Assembly (NCBI RefSeq): GCF_024124765.2
Contig: NZ_JAMXSR020000002.1
Coordinates: forward strand, 395,001 to 459,000
DNA: 64,000 nucleotides
DNA from: Sphingomonas sp. H160509
Lineage (GTDB): Bacteria > Pseudomonadota > Alphaproteobacteria > Sphingomonadales > Sphingomonadaceae
Reading direction: 5' to 3'
In this document: positions 52,922-62,653 of the stretch, one piece after another
Layout of the letters: every line of letters starts with the position of its first letter
How positions within the stretch are numbered: the stretch's first letter is position 1
Program-made: the position numbers and the translations under genes
The notes under the pieces: model-generated
What the model saw: only the letters and a program-made list of their open reading frames with translations
The model's database searches: none
What the model was told of the DNA's origin: nothing

Positions 52922-54171
52922 ATGGATCGGCGTATCGAGCGTCCGCACGCCAAGCGGCGCAAGCGGATCGTGCGCGGTGCGCTTGCGCTCACGGTGGTGG
53001 CTGCGGCGGTGCTGCTGTGGGTGCTAATGCCCGGCGCCAATGCGCTGACCGTCGACGCCGCCGCGATCCGTACCGGCGATATCGTGCGCGCGCCTTTCCG
53101 CGATTTCGTGCCGCTCCGCGCCGAGGTGGCGCCGTTGCGGACCGTGTTCGTGACCGCGATCTCGGGCGGGCAGGTCGCCGACCTCGCCACCAGCGACGGC
53201 GCGATGGTCGCCGCCGGCACGCCGCTCGCACGTTTGTCCAATCCGTCGCTCGAACTCGACGTGGCCAGCCGCTCGGCGGAGATCGTCGGGCAGTTGAGTG
53301 CGATCAGCGGCCAGCGGCTGTCGGTCCAGAACACCCGGCAGGACGGCGCGCGCGATCTGGCCGAGGCACGCAATGCGATGTCCAAGGCGCGGACGTTGCT
53401 CGCGCAGAAGCAGGTGCTGTTCGACCGGGGAATCATCACGCGCGCCGCGATCGATCCGGTACGCGAGGATGTCGGGTATCAGCAGGCGCGGGTTGCCGCG
53501 CTCGATCGCGGGACGGCCGAAGCCGGCGTTACGCTGGCGGATCAATCCGAGGGGATCGCCGCGACCGCGCGGCAGTTGCGCGAGAGCCTGGCGATGGTTC
53601 GGGCGAGTCTCTCCGCCCTGATGCTGCGCGCGCCGGTCGCGGGACGGCTTACCGCCTTCACGTTGCAACCCGGGCAGACGCTCAAGGCCGGCGATCCGGT
53701 CGGGCAGATCGACTCCGAGGGACAGTGGAAGCTGACTGCCGATGTCGATCAATTCTATCTCGGGCGCGTCCGGGTCGGGCTTGGCGCTGGGGCCGATATC
53801 GACGGTCGGAGCTATGCGATGTCGGTCATCAAAATCCTGCCGCAGGTGACCGAAGGCCGGTTTCGCGTCGAACTCGGCTTTCGCGGTGCGGCACCCACGG
53901 GACTGAACCGCGGCCAGACGCTCGACGTCCGCCTCGTGCTCGGCGCGGACCGGCCCGCGGTGGTCGCGCCGTCGGGCGGTTGGCTCGATGCGGGCGGCAC
54001 CAACGCGTTCGTTCTGGACGGCGACAAGAAGGCCGTCAGGCGGGCGATCGTCACCGGCCGACGCAATCCGGACCAGGTCGAGATCGTCTCCGGCCTCGCA
54101 CCCGGCGAACGGATCGTGACCACCGCGCTCGGCACCTACACCCCCCTTCCAGACCCTCCCTCATCCGATAG
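52922..54171 (+). CDS. HlyD/MacA-like periplasmic adaptor
   Basis: About 415 residues after repair. A basic N-terminus (MDRRIERPHAKRRKR) leads to one membrane helix (GALALTVVAAAVLLWVLM). A lipoyl/barrel-sandwich region follows (SGGQVADLATSDGAMVAAGTPLARLSNPSLELDV), then a coiled-coil hairpin (about 110-215) and LRAPVAGRLTAFTLQPGQTLKAGDPVGQI. Two excess C bases near the end (54141-54146 and 54158-54160) hide the terminus; repaired it reads TALGTYTPFQTLLIR, stop at 54171. I chose the ATG at 52922 because AGGAACT lies upstream and homologues begin MDRxIE; an ATG at 52886 is also open. It links the MacB-like permease to an outer membrane channel that is not in this window. Confidence 0.85.
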
Positions 54172-54179
54172 GATTCGAT

Positions 54180-54860
54180 ATGATCCAGTTACAGGACCTC
54201 AGCCGCACCTATGCCTCGGACGAGGTCGAGACGACTGCGCTCGGCGGCATCGACCTCGCGGTCGAGGCGGGCGAGTTCGTCGCGATCATGGGGCCGTCGG
54301 GGTGCGGCAAATCGACGCTGCTCAACATCATCGGCACGATCGACCGTCCCACGGACGGACGGTATCTGTTCGAAGGGGCCGATATCGCGCGCGCGCCCGA
54401 AGCCGAACTCGCCAAACTGCGCCGTGATCGACTGGGCTTCGTGTTCCAGAGCTTCAACCTGATCGACGAACTGACGATCGCCGAGAACGTCGCGCTGGGT
54501 CTCGCCTATCGGACGATGCCCGCGCGCGAGAAGAAGGACCGCGTGGCGGCGGCGATGGATAGGGTGGGCATCGCCCACCGCCAGCGCCACCACCCGCACC
54601 AATTGTCGGGCGGCCAGCAACAGCGCGCCGCGATCGCCCGCGCGATCGTCGGCGAGCCGCGGCTGATCCTCGCCGACGAGCCGACCGGCAACCTCGATAC
54701 CGAGAACGGCGCGCAGGTGATGGACATCCTCGGCCAGCTGAACGCCGAGGGCGCGACGATCGTGATGGTCACCCACAGCCCGTCGCACGCCGATAGCGCC
54801 AAGCGGACGGTGCACATGCTCGATGGCCGCATCCTGTCGTCGGCACGGCGCGCCGCCTGA
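54180..54860 (+). CDS. ABC transporter ATPase (MacB/LolD type)
   Basis: A 226-residue ATPase. Walker A GPSGCGKST, Q loop FVFQSFNLIDELT, signature LSGGQQQRAAIARAI, Walker B LILADEPTGNLD and H loop MVTHSPSHAD are all intact. The size and the N-terminal MIQLQDLSRTYASDEVETTALGGI are typical of the MacB/LolD class that powers extrusion or mechanotransmission rather than import. It starts eight bases after the adaptor stop, and its own stop overlaps the next small gene (TGATG). Confidence 0.92.
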   Translation: MIQLQDLSRTYASDEVETTALGGIDLAVEAGEFVAIMGPSGCGKSTLLNIIGTIDRPTDGRYLFEGADIARAPEAELAKLRRDRLGFVFQSFNLIDELTIAENVALGLAYRTMPAREKKDRVAAAMDRVGIAHRQRHHPHQLSGGQQQRAAIARAIVGEPRLILADEPTGNLDTENGAQVMDILGQLNAEGATIVMVTHSPSHADSAKRTVHMLDGRILSSARRAA

Positions 54861-54976
54861 TGCGCCGCTCGCTCCAGATGCTCGTGCTGATGCTGCTCTT
54901 GGTGGTCCTCGTCCGCCATCTCGCCGCGACCAAGTCCGGCCCCAAGCCCGGCCCCGATGCCGCAAGCGACGTCTGA
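54860..54976 (+). CDS. 38-residue single-helix membrane peptide in the exporter operon
   Basis: MRRSLQMLVLMLLLVVLVRH is followed by an 18-residue polar, Pro/Gly-rich tail (KSGPKPGPDAASDV). It has one predicted membrane helix with a positively charged N-terminus. The ATG overlaps the ATPase stop (TGATG), and the permease ATG begins 10 bases after its stop with AGGAACT between, so the gene fills the gap exactly and is almost certainly translated. Not a known family to me. It could be a small accessory subunit of the transporter. Confidence 0.65.
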   Translation: MRRSLQMLVLMLLLVVLVRHLAATKSGPKPGPDAASDV

Positions 54977-54986
54977 AGGAACTGCC

Positions 54987-57405
54987 ATGTCCGCACTCAC
55001 CAGCCTCTATCGTTCGCTCGCGCATCACCGCCTATTCGCCCTGCTCAACATCGGCGGCCTCGCACTGGGGATTGCGACGTTCCTCGTGCTGTTCCTCTTC
55101 GTCCGGTTCGAGACCGGGTACGACCGCGTATTGCCGCAGCAAGATCGGTTGTGGGTGATGGAGGAGCGCTATGTGATGCCGGGCTATCCGGCGGACACCA
55201 ATCCGAACACGATGGGCAGCGAACTCAAGATCCTGCAGGCGGATTACCCGCAGCTGGTCGGCACGCGCTACATGAACATGGCGGCGACGGTGCAGCAGGG
55301 CGGGCAGGCGACGGCCGAGGATTTGGGCACGGTCGACCCGAACTTCTTCGATCTCATGCGCTTTCCCGCGGTCGAGGGGAATCCAGCGGCCACGCTCGCC
55401 GATCCGAACGGCCTGGTGGTCACGCAGAAGACCGCGCGGAAATATTTCGGCAGCCAGTCGGCGATCGGCCGGACGTTGCAACTGTCTATCGATGGGACGA
55501 CCTATCCCCTACAAGGTCGGGGCGGTGCTACGCGACATGCCCGACGACGTCACCTTCAAGAGCGAGATGTTCGCGCAAATCTCGCGGACCCGCTTCGGCA
55601 ACGAATGGTGGGAGCATTGGGGCAGCGCGTCGCTGACCACGTTTTTGCGGTTTCCCGATGCGGTGGCGGCGCGGACGTTCGAGGCGCAATTGCCAGCCTT
55701 TCTCGATCGCCACGCTTATGCCGGCGGCAATCTGAAGAAAGGCGAGTATTTCCAGTCGCTGCGGCCGCTGACCGCGATGCATCTGTATAGTCCGGGTGAT
55801 CGCGCGATCGTCACGACTCTGGGTGCGGTCGGGCTGCTGACGCTGCTGATCGCCATCGTGAACTACGTCAATCTGGCGACCGCGCGCGCCGGGCTGCGTG
55901 CGCGCGAAGTGGCGATGCGCAAGGTGCTGGGCGGCACGCGGCGGTCGCTTATCCGCCAGTTCCTGGGCGAGGCGCTGGCGACAGTCGCCGTGGCGGCGCT
56001 GATCGGGCTCGCGCTGGCCGAGATCGCGCTGCCTTTCATCAACGCGCTTGGCGGAACGACGCTGGCGATCCGCTACGTCGGATGGGACGGCGTCGTCCTG
56101 CCGCTGGTCCTGCTGGTCCTGGGCATCGCTTTGGTCGCGGGGCTGTATCCCGCGTTCGTGCTTTCGGGGTTTCGCCCTGCCGCGGTGCTAGCCTCGACGC
56201 GCGCGCCCGGCGGTGGGCGTAGCGGCACGAGGCTGCGAAGCGCGCTCGTCGTCGTGCAGTTCGCGATCGCGATCGCGTTCGCCATCGCGACCGGAGTCAT
56301 GCTGAAACAAACCGAGCATATCCGTGACGCCGATCTCGGGTTTCGCCGCGACGGGTTGATGATCGTGCGGTCGCTGATGACCGGTGGGATCGACTCCCCA
56401 CAGCGCGCGGCGATCCTGCGCAGCCTCGCGGCGGCACCGGGCGTCACCGGCGTGACGGTCGCCAACAACGCGCCGGGCGACCAGAGCACGACCAATTTCT
56501 CGGGATATAGTCGCGCAGGAGCGTCCGGCAGCAAGATATCGTTGATGGATGTCGGCACCGGCCGCGACTATTTCCGCGTGTACGGCGCGCGTCTCGTCGC
56601 GGGGCGCCTGTTCGACGTCGCGCATGCCGACGACCGCGGCCTGTTGACGCTTGCCGAACGCAAGCGGGCAGGGCCCAATGTGGTGATCAACCGGACCGCG
56701 GTGACCGCGCTGGGCTTTGCGTCGCCGGCCGCAGCACTGGGGCAGGCGATCAACGACGGCGAGCGGGACTCGACCATTATCGGCATAGTCGACGACCTGC
56801 GCTTCAGAAGTCCGCGCGATGCCGTCACGCCGGTCGCCTACACCTACAACACCGTCGATATCCTCTCGCCGTTCGCGGCGGTACGCTACGCCGGCCGCGA
56901 TGCGAAGACGATGATGGCGGCACTCGAGGCGGCGTGGAAGCGCGTCGTTCCCAGCGTTCCGTTCGAGGCGCGCTCGGTCGAGGACAATCTGTACCAGCGC
57001 TATTACAAGGCGGATGCGCAACGCTCGCGGCTGTTCACGATCGGTGCGGTGCTGGCGATCCTGATTGGCTGCATCGGGCTCTACGGGCTGGCGGCGTTCG
57101 ACACCGCGCGGCGCGTCAAGGAAATCGGCATCCGCAAGACGCTCGGTGCCTCGACTGCCGAGGTGTTGCGGCTGCTGATCGGCCAGTTCCTGCGCCCCGT
57201 GATCCTCGCCAACCTCGTCGCGTGGCCGCTCGCCTATGTCGCGATGCAGCGTTGGCTCGGTGGGTTCGACGACCGCATCGCGCTGTCGCCGTTGTTCTTC
57301 GTTGGCGCGTCGTTCGCCGCGGCGCTGATCGCGAGCGGCACCGTATTCGGGCAGGCCTGGCGCGTAGCCCGCGCCGAGCCCGCGCGCGCGTTACGCCACG
57401 AATAG
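54987..57405 (+). CDS. MacB-like ABC transporter permease (two FtsX domains)
   Basis: About 805 residues after repair. N-terminal helix LFALLNIGGLALGIATFLVLFLFV, then a first periplasmic MacB_PCD-like domain. The first FtsX core is TLLIAIVNYVNLATARAGLRAREVAMRKVLGGTRRSLIRQFLGEAL; a second helix (VVVQFAIAIAFAIATGVML) and periplasmic domain follow, and then a C-terminal FtsX core (IGCIGLYGLAAFDTARRVKEIGIRKTLGAS). The frame breaks at 55506-55509 (TATCCCCTAC, one C too many); repaired it reads GTTYPYKVGAVLRDMPDDV. The duplicated layout is that of the large permeases in Bacteroidetes and sphingomonad MacB-like exporters. Substrate unknown; likely a peptide, lipid or antimicrobial compound. Confidence 0.88.
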
Positions 57406-57415
57406 GGGCCGGTGG

Positions 57416-57512
57416 ATGTCCTCAGCCTTCCCGACGTTGTACCGTTCGCTCGCCCGGCATCGGCTACACGCCCTCCTCAACATAGGCGGGTGGGCGCTCG
57501 GCATCGCGTGTT
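57416..57512 (+). pseudogene. 5' stub of a second MacB-like permease gene
   Basis: An ATG ten bases after the first permease stop begins MSSAFPTLYRSLARHRLHALLNIGGWALGIA. This closely matches the first permease's MSALTSLYRSLAHHRLFALLNIGGLALGIA. Similarity stops near 57512, and the stop of the convergent DUF885 gene lies at 57526. Nearly the whole second permease (about 770 residues) has been lost, probably by a deletion that also brought DUF885 next to the operon. Confidence 0.75.
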
Positions 57513-57525
57513 GCCCCACCAGCCG

Positions 57526-59352
57526 TCAGACGGCGCGCGCACGCTCCTCGACGATCCGCTCGAGCATCGACAATGGCATCGCACCGGCTTCCAGCACGTC
57601 GTGGAAATGCTTCAGGTCGAAGCGATCGCCGGCGATCGCCTTGGCCTTCTCGCGCGCGCGCAGCCACGCCGCATGACCGATCTTGTAGCTGCATGCCTGA
57701 CCCGGCGAGACGCAATAGCGCTCGACTTCGCGCTGCGAGCGTCCGGGGGCGAAGCCGACCGTATCGACAAGATACTTCGTCGCCTGGTCATGCGTCCACC
57801 GCTTGGTGTGGATGCCGGTATCCACGACCAGCCGTGCGGCGCGGAACAGGAACGACTGCAGATAGCCGGCGCGTTCCACGGGCGAGGCATAGCCCCCGAG
57901 TTCGTCGGCGAGTTGTTCCGCATAGAGCGCCCAGCCTTCCAGATAGGCGTTGAAGAAGGCGATCTTGCGCAGCGGGTGTGTGGGCGCACGTTGCGCGGTC
58001 GATATCTGGAGATGATGCCCCGGCACGCCTTCGTGATAGGTGAGGCTCGGCAGCGTGTATTTCGGCCAGTCGTGCACGCTCTTCAGGTTGATCCAGTAGA
58101 TCGCGGCACGCGAGCCATCGAGCGGCGCGCGGAAGTAATAGCCGTTGGGTGCACCGTCCTGGATCTCGGGCGCGACGCGGCGGATCTCGAGCGCGGCGTT
58201 GGGCGGGTTCGTAAATGCCTTAGGCAGCCGTGCCTGCATTGCCTGGACGCCTGCGTTGAGGCTGGTGAGCAGTTCGGCACGGCCGGCGTCTGTGTTCGCG
58301 AACAATTGCGCGGGCAGGCGGTTGAGCTGGTCGAGGCGGGCACCGACGCTGCCCTGCGTGAGGCCCTGTCCACGCAGGATCGGATCGAGCTGCGCGGTGA
58401 GTTCTGCGACCTGCTGCAGGCCCATGCGATGGACTTCGTCGGGCGACAAGCTGGTGGTGGTTGCCTGCGCCAGCGCGGCGGCGTAGATCGCATCGCCGTT
58501 GGGGATCGCCCAGATGCCGGCGGCGCTGCGCGCCGAGGGCCGCAGCGACCGCAGCAAAGCGATCTGGCGATCGAGCGCCGGATAGACCTGGGTCGCGACG
58601 ATCCGGGCAGCGCGTGCCTGCCAATCCCCGGCGATCTTTGCGGGGCCGGTGCGGCTGGTCAGCGCCTGGACGAGCTGGTTGTCGGCCGGGCTGGGTGACC
58701 GCAGGTTTGCCATTTGGCCTAGCGCGAGATCAAGGGAGAAGTCGGGCGCCAGCCTGCCCTTGGCGGCCTCGCGACGCTGAACCTCGGTTTCGTTATCCAG
58801 CTGCCGGCCCATCATCGCCAATCGATCCAGATAGGCTTCGGCATCATCGGCGGTCTTCACCGGGTGGGTCGAGGCCAGGAAGTCCGGCATGGAGAAATAG
58901 ACGCCGTCCTGCTGCGTGATCGGATAGGGCCCCTGCGGCGTGGAGAGGCCGAACTTCTCCGGGCCGACCATGTTCGACTGGATGCTGTAGAGGACGACTT
59001 CGCGATCGATGCGCGCCTGCGGCGACAGCGAGGCGGGATCGACGGCGGTGACGAGCGCCTGTGCCTTGCGGTTTCGTGCCAGGTCCTTCGCGATGGCGGC
59101 GTAGCTGTTGTCGCCCAGCATGTGGCGCAGATCGGCATCCTTGCCAGTATCGAGCCCCAGCGAGGTGGCGAATTCCGGCGATTGGCGAACGGTTTCGTGC
59201 AGTACCTGATCGAAGGCCGCGTTCAGCCGGGCGTCGCCTGGCCATGGTGCCGCTGCTGTTCCCGCTGACGTCTGCGCAAACGCGGATCGTGCGGGTAGCA
59301 CGCTCAGCGTGGCGGTAGCGGCACTGGACATGATAAAAGCGCGACGATCCAT
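57526..59352 (-). CDS. DUF885 family exported protein, putative metallopeptidase-like
   Basis: An intact 608-residue protein. The N-terminus MDRRAFIMSSAATATLSVLPARSAFA is a Tat-type leader. DUF885 features are ARIDREVVLYSIQ, LTYHEGVPGHHLQ (the HExxxxHH motif that would bind metal), AYLEGWALYAEQLADELGGY and the C-terminal SPGQACSYKIGHAAWLRARE. The family is distantly related to M2/M3-like gluzincin peptidases and probably acts in the periplasm; its substrate is unknown. No frameshift. The upstream region 59353-59729 holds its promoter. Confidence 0.85.
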   Translation of the reverse strand: MDRRAFIMSSAATATLSVLPARSAFAQTSAGTAAAPWPGDARLNAAFDQVLHETVRQSPEFATSLGLDTGKDADLRHMLGDNSYAAIAKDLARNRKAQALVTAVDPASLSPQARIDREVVLYSIQSNMVGPEKFGLSTPQGPYPITQQDGVYFSMPDFLASTHPVKTADDAEAYLDRLAMMGRQLDNETEVQRREAAKGRLAPDFSLDLALGQMANLRSPSPADNQLVQALTSRTGPAKIAGDWQARAARIVATQVYPALDRQIALLRSLRPSARSAAGIWAIPNGDAIYAAALAQATTTSLSPDEVHRMGLQQVAELTAQLDPILRGQGLTQGSVGARLDQLNRLPAQLFANTDAGRAELLTSLNAGVQAMQARLPKAFTNPPNAALEIRRVAPEIQDGAPNGYYFRAPLDGSRAAIYWINLKSVHDWPKYTLPSLTYHEGVPGHHLQISTAQRAPTHPLRKIAFFNAYLEGWALYAEQLADELGGYASPVERAGYLQSFLFRAARLVVDTGIHTKRWTHDQATKYLVDTVGFAPGRSQREVERYCVSPGQACSYKIGHAAWLRAREKAKAIAGDRFDLKHFHDVLEAGAMPLSMLERIVEERARAV

Positions 59353-59729
59353 GCCGATGTTCCTGACTGTGAAGCTGATGGCGCCACGCTAGGCGACAGT
59401 AGGGCAGCCGCGCAACCCTACTGCATTGGACAGCCCCAGCAGTACAGCCTCACGCATCGTGCAGTCAGGCCAATGCGCAGCCAACCCCGCTCTGTGACGT
59501 CCGTACATCTTCCTGAACTTCGCCCGCTAAAGAGGGAAGCGTTCGCAGCTTTCCGGATTAATACGAGGCATCGATAAGCTCAGATGTAGCGCAGTAGCCG
59601 ATCAAACTCCCTCTCCGAGTGTTCCAACTTCTTGACGATATATGTGCCCCGCGTGACAAGGGCGATAGTGTCCTTAAACGGTCAATCAGCCGGCCTACGA
59701 CGTGCGTATAATGATGAGAGGATCGACCT
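59353..59729. other. Intergenic stretch with a possible short gene remnant
   Basis: 377 bp between divergent genes. On the minus strand at 59580-59681 there is a 33-residue frame, KDTIALVTRGTYIVKKLEHSEREFDRLLRYI, that looks like the natural C-terminus of a small protein but has no start and no family I recognise. Otherwise it contains the DUF885 and VOC promoters. Confidence 0.3.
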
Positions 59730-60647
59730 GTGACGCCACGGCTATTAGCGTTGGCATGCGCCGCGACTGCACTGATGGGGGCCAGGCCACCTGAGGCTCG
59801 ACCCGCAATCACGGGGATCTCGCATCTCGCTGTCTACTCGCGCGACATGGCCAAATCGGAGCATTTCTACACGCACGTACTCGGCGCACGGAAAGGTATG
59901 GACCCGGAGAACGCAGCCGGCGTCCGCTTCTATTTCAGTTCTCGTCAGTTCGTCGAGGTGCTGCCCGCGCCTACCGGACACGGCGCCAGCTTGCTCGCCC
60001 ATGCGGCCTATCTCACGACGGACGCAGCGCGCCTGCGCTCATGGTTCATGGGGCAGGGCATGACGGAGCTTGGTCCGGTCCAGGGCGTGGCTGGCGGCGA
60101 TCGTTGGTTCGTTACGCACGATCCGGAAGGTAACGAGGTCCAGTTCGTTCAATCCGCCAGTCCGGATGCCAACGCGGTACCTGGAGCGATAAGTAGTCGC
60201 GTCATTCATGTCGGCTATGCGGTCCATGATCGCGCTAAACAGGACAGCTTCTATCGCCGCCTGCTCGGCTTTCGACCCTATTGGTTTGGTGCGTTCGAGC
60301 CGACAAAGGTCGACTGGGTATCCCAGCAGGCGCCGGATGGGCGTGACTGGATCGAATACATGATGGTCGGGCCGGGATCAGACGTGCCGATCGCCAAGGT
60401 GAACGCCAACCAGCTTGGCGTCCTCAACCATCTTTCGCTTGGCGTGTCGAACATGCAGGCAGCCGTCACGACCTTGTATCGGGAAAGCCGCTTGAGCCCG
60501 CGTCACGATGGACCCCAGATGGGGCTGGACGGCAAGTGGCAGGCCAACTTCTACGATCCGGACGGGACCCGGGTCGAGTTGATGGAGTTTCAGCCGGTCA
60601 CCAAGCCGTGCTGCTCCGCCTTCACCGCCGAAAGCCCCACGGACTGA
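59730..60647 (+). CDS. Exported VOC (glyoxalase/dioxygenase-fold) family protein
   Basis: A 305-residue protein starting at GTG 59730 with GAGAGG upstream. The signal peptide is short (MTPRLLALACAATALMGARPP). Two VOC modules follow: ITGISHLAVYSRDMAKSEHFYTHVLGARKG with HDPEGNEVQFVQ, and VIHVGYAVHDRAKQDSFYRRLLGFRPYW with LNHLSLGVSNMQ and FYDPDGTRVELMEFQP. His and Glu metal ligands of the fold are present in both halves. Periplasmic VOC proteins are rare and this one's reaction is unknown. It is convergent with the PQQ-dehydrogenase-like gene, 30 bp away. Confidence 0.82.
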   Translation: MTPRLLALACAATALMGARPPEARPAITGISHLAVYSRDMAKSEHFYTHVLGARKGMDPENAAGVRFYFSSRQFVEVLPAPTGHGASLLAHAAYLTTDAARLRSWFMGQGMTELGPVQGVAGGDRWFVTHDPEGNEVQFVQSASPDANAVPGAISSRVIHVGYAVHDRAKQDSFYRRLLGFRPYWFGAFEPTKVDWVSQQAPDGRDWIEYMMVGPGSDVPIAKVNANQLGVLNHLSLGVSNMQAAVTTLYRESRLSPRHDGPQMGLDGKWQANFYDPDGTRVELMEFQPVTKPCCSAFTAESPTD

Positions 60648-60677
60648 AGCCAATGTGATCCTCCGGCGCGTATCGCG

Positions 60678-62027
60678 TCACCGCGCCGCCGAAACCCGCC
60701 AAACGACGTTGCCGGTATCATCGGCAACGAGGACCGCGCCTGTTCGGTCAACAGTAACGCCGACGGGACGACCGCGAACCTTGCCGTCGGGCGACACGAA
60801 GCCGGACAGAAAGTCCTCGGCCTTGCCGCTTGGGCGCGCGTTGCTGAACGGTACGAACGCAACCTTGTAGCCATTCAGTTCGTCGCGATCCCAACTGCCA
60901 TGCTCGCCGATTAGCGCACCGCCGCGGTAGCGGGGCGGAAGCGACGACCCGGAATAGAATGTGAGTCCAAGCGCCGCGACATGGCTGCTCAGCGCGTAGT
61001 CCGGCACGATTGCGCGCGCGACCAGATCGGGTCGCTGCGGCATGACGCGTGGATCCACGTGACGGCCGTAATAGCTATAGGGCCAACCATAAAAGCCGCC
61101 ATCGCGTACCGAGGTGAGATAATCCGGGACAAGGTTCGGCCCCAGTTCATCGCGTTCGTTCGCGACGACCCAAAGCGTGTTGGTCCCTGGGTAAAAGTTG
61201 GGGCTGTTCGGATTGCGCAGTCCCGTGGCGAACACGCGGGAGCGGCCCGATGACCGATCGATTTCCCACACCGCCGCACGGTTCCTCTCGGCCTCCATGC
61301 CGTTCTCGGTGATGTTGCTGTTCGATCCAACCGTCGCATAGAGCAGTTTGCCATCCGGGCTCAGCGTCAGGCTCTTCGTCCAGTGATGGTCGATTGGCCC
61401 CCCGGGCAATTCGGTCAACCGCACGGGGGCGGCCGTGATCCGGGTCTGACCCAGCGTATAGGGATATCGCAGGACCGCGTCGGTGGCGGCGACGTACAGA
61501 TAATTGTCGGCAAAGACGACGCCGAACGGCGAGAAGAGATGGTCGACCAGAACCGTACGCAGTTCGGGTACACCGTCGCCATTGGTGTCCCTTACCAACG
61601 TGATCTGATTGGTCCCGCCCTTTGGTTTCGCACCGTTCTGGCCGGTCGCGTACTTCTGGACCCATGACACGATAGGATTCTTCGGCCGCGTGATCGGATC
61701 GAGGTTCGGGCCTTGGGACTCGACGATGAGTACGTCGCCGTTTGGCAATGCCAGAATGTTTCGCGGATGATTCAGATCGCGTGCCAGCGCCTGTACTCGT
61801 AAGCCAGCCGCAGCGGTGGGTGCTTGGCCTGCACTCCAACCCACGACCTCGGCGACGTGGATGGGCGGAACAAGATATTGCTTTGGGGCAGGCAAGACGG
61901 GATTGGACCCGATCTGCGAATTGCGATCGAACTCTGCGCCGCCATCGTTGCAGCCGGCAAGCGCGATCGCCGATGCCACCGCAACACCCGCGAGAAGGTT
62001 CCGGGCGCGCGCCGTTGCGACGATCAC
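60678..62027 (-). CDS. PQQ-dependent sugar dehydrogenase-like lipoprotein (sorbosone dehydrogenase type)
   Basis: A 449-residue protein starting at GTG 62027, which overlaps the upstream stop (GTGA). The leader ends in a lipobox (AIALAGCND). The six-bladed propeller of the soluble glucose/sorbosone dehydrogenase family is recognisable: DLNHPRNILALPNGDVLIVESQ, LFSPFGVVFADNYLYVAAT, GPIDHHWTKSLTLSPDGKLLYATVGSNSN, GLRNPNSPNFYPGTNTLWVVANERDELGPN and IGEHGSWDRDELNGYKV. It is anchored in the periplasm and probably oxidises an aldose or similar. Whether PQQ is bound cannot be judged; no PQQ genes are nearby. Paired with a DUF2231 membrane protein. Confidence 0.87.
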   Translation of the reverse strand: MIVATARARNLLAGVAVASAIALAGCNDGGAEFDRNSQIGSNPVLPAPKQYLVPPIHVAEVVGWSAGQAPTAAAGLRVQALARDLNHPRNILALPNGDVLIVESQGPNLDPITRPKNPIVSWVQKYATGQNGAKPKGGTNQITLVRDTNGDGVPELRTVLVDHLFSPFGVVFADNYLYVAATDAVLRYPYTLGQTRITAAPVRLTELPGGPIDHHWTKSLTLSPDGKLLYATVGSNSNITENGMEAERNRAAVWEIDRSSGRSRVFATGLRNPNSPNFYPGTNTLWVVANERDELGPNLVPDYLTSVRDGGFYGWPYSYYGRHVDPRVMPQRPDLVARAIVPDYALSSHVAALGLTFYSGSSLPPRYRGGALIGEHGSWDRDELNGYKVAFVPFSNARPSGKAEDFLSGFVSPDGKVRGRPVGVTVDRTGAVLVADDTGNVVWRVSAAR

Positions 62028-62500
62028 GACCGCACCCCGACGCGATGCTTGTAGACGAGCGACCCACCTAGCCACGCACTGACCCCGAGCAACACCACCG
62101 AGATGACCGATAAGGTCAGGCCTGTCGGTACCACGCTCGTCCAACCATCGCGGCTGTGAACGAATGCGTTGAAAAGCTCGATCACGAACACCCCGAGGTT
62201 GATGATCATATGCGGTGTCGCCGGACGTGCCGCGCGCACTCGCCGGTCACCGGCATAGTCGATCATCCCGGTCACGGCAGCTAGTCCACCCATCACCAAC
62301 CCGGCGGTGATCAGCCAGATAGAAAAGTTGCTCCACATGATGTTTGCCGACCCTAGATAAGCAAGATCAGTTAGCAGTGCGCCTATGAAGCAAACGATCG
62401 GGAACGGTACCAGCATGGGATGGAGGGGGTGGCCAAAAAAGCTTGGCCGTGGACCTTGGGTTTCCCCGTCGGTGCGATGCTCTTCAGATCGAATGCTCAT
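62024..62500 (-). CDS. DUF2231 inner membrane protein
   Basis: A 158-residue protein with four hydrophobic helices. The DUF2231 opening FFGHPLHPMLVPFPIVCFIGALLTDLAYL is present, with conserved His residues that could bind heme or a metal. DUF2231 proteins often sit beside PQQ-type sugar dehydrogenases, as here with overlapping codons, suggesting an electron-transfer or membrane-anchor partner (inference). The upstream 62501-62653 contains promoters for this operon and the plus-strand gene at 62654. Confidence 0.82.
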   Translation of the reverse strand: MSIRSEEHRTDGETQGPRPSFFGHPLHPMLVPFPIVCFIGALLTDLAYLGSANIMWSNFSIWLITAGLVMGGLAAVTGMIDYAGDRRVRAARPATPHMIINLGVFVIELFNAFVHSRDGWTSVVPTGLTLSVISVVLLGVSAWLGGSLVYKHRVGVRS

Positions 62501-62653
62501 ACTGTCTAAGCGTTAAACTGGGCAGTGAGTTCCCGGCAATAAAGTATCCGAGCAAGTATCGATCGTATTTAAATGTAGATCAGTACGTTTTTCCCCAAAT
62601 TAACCGCCGTTCTTCGGACATACTAACGACGATCGTACACGAGGCTAAGTAAC

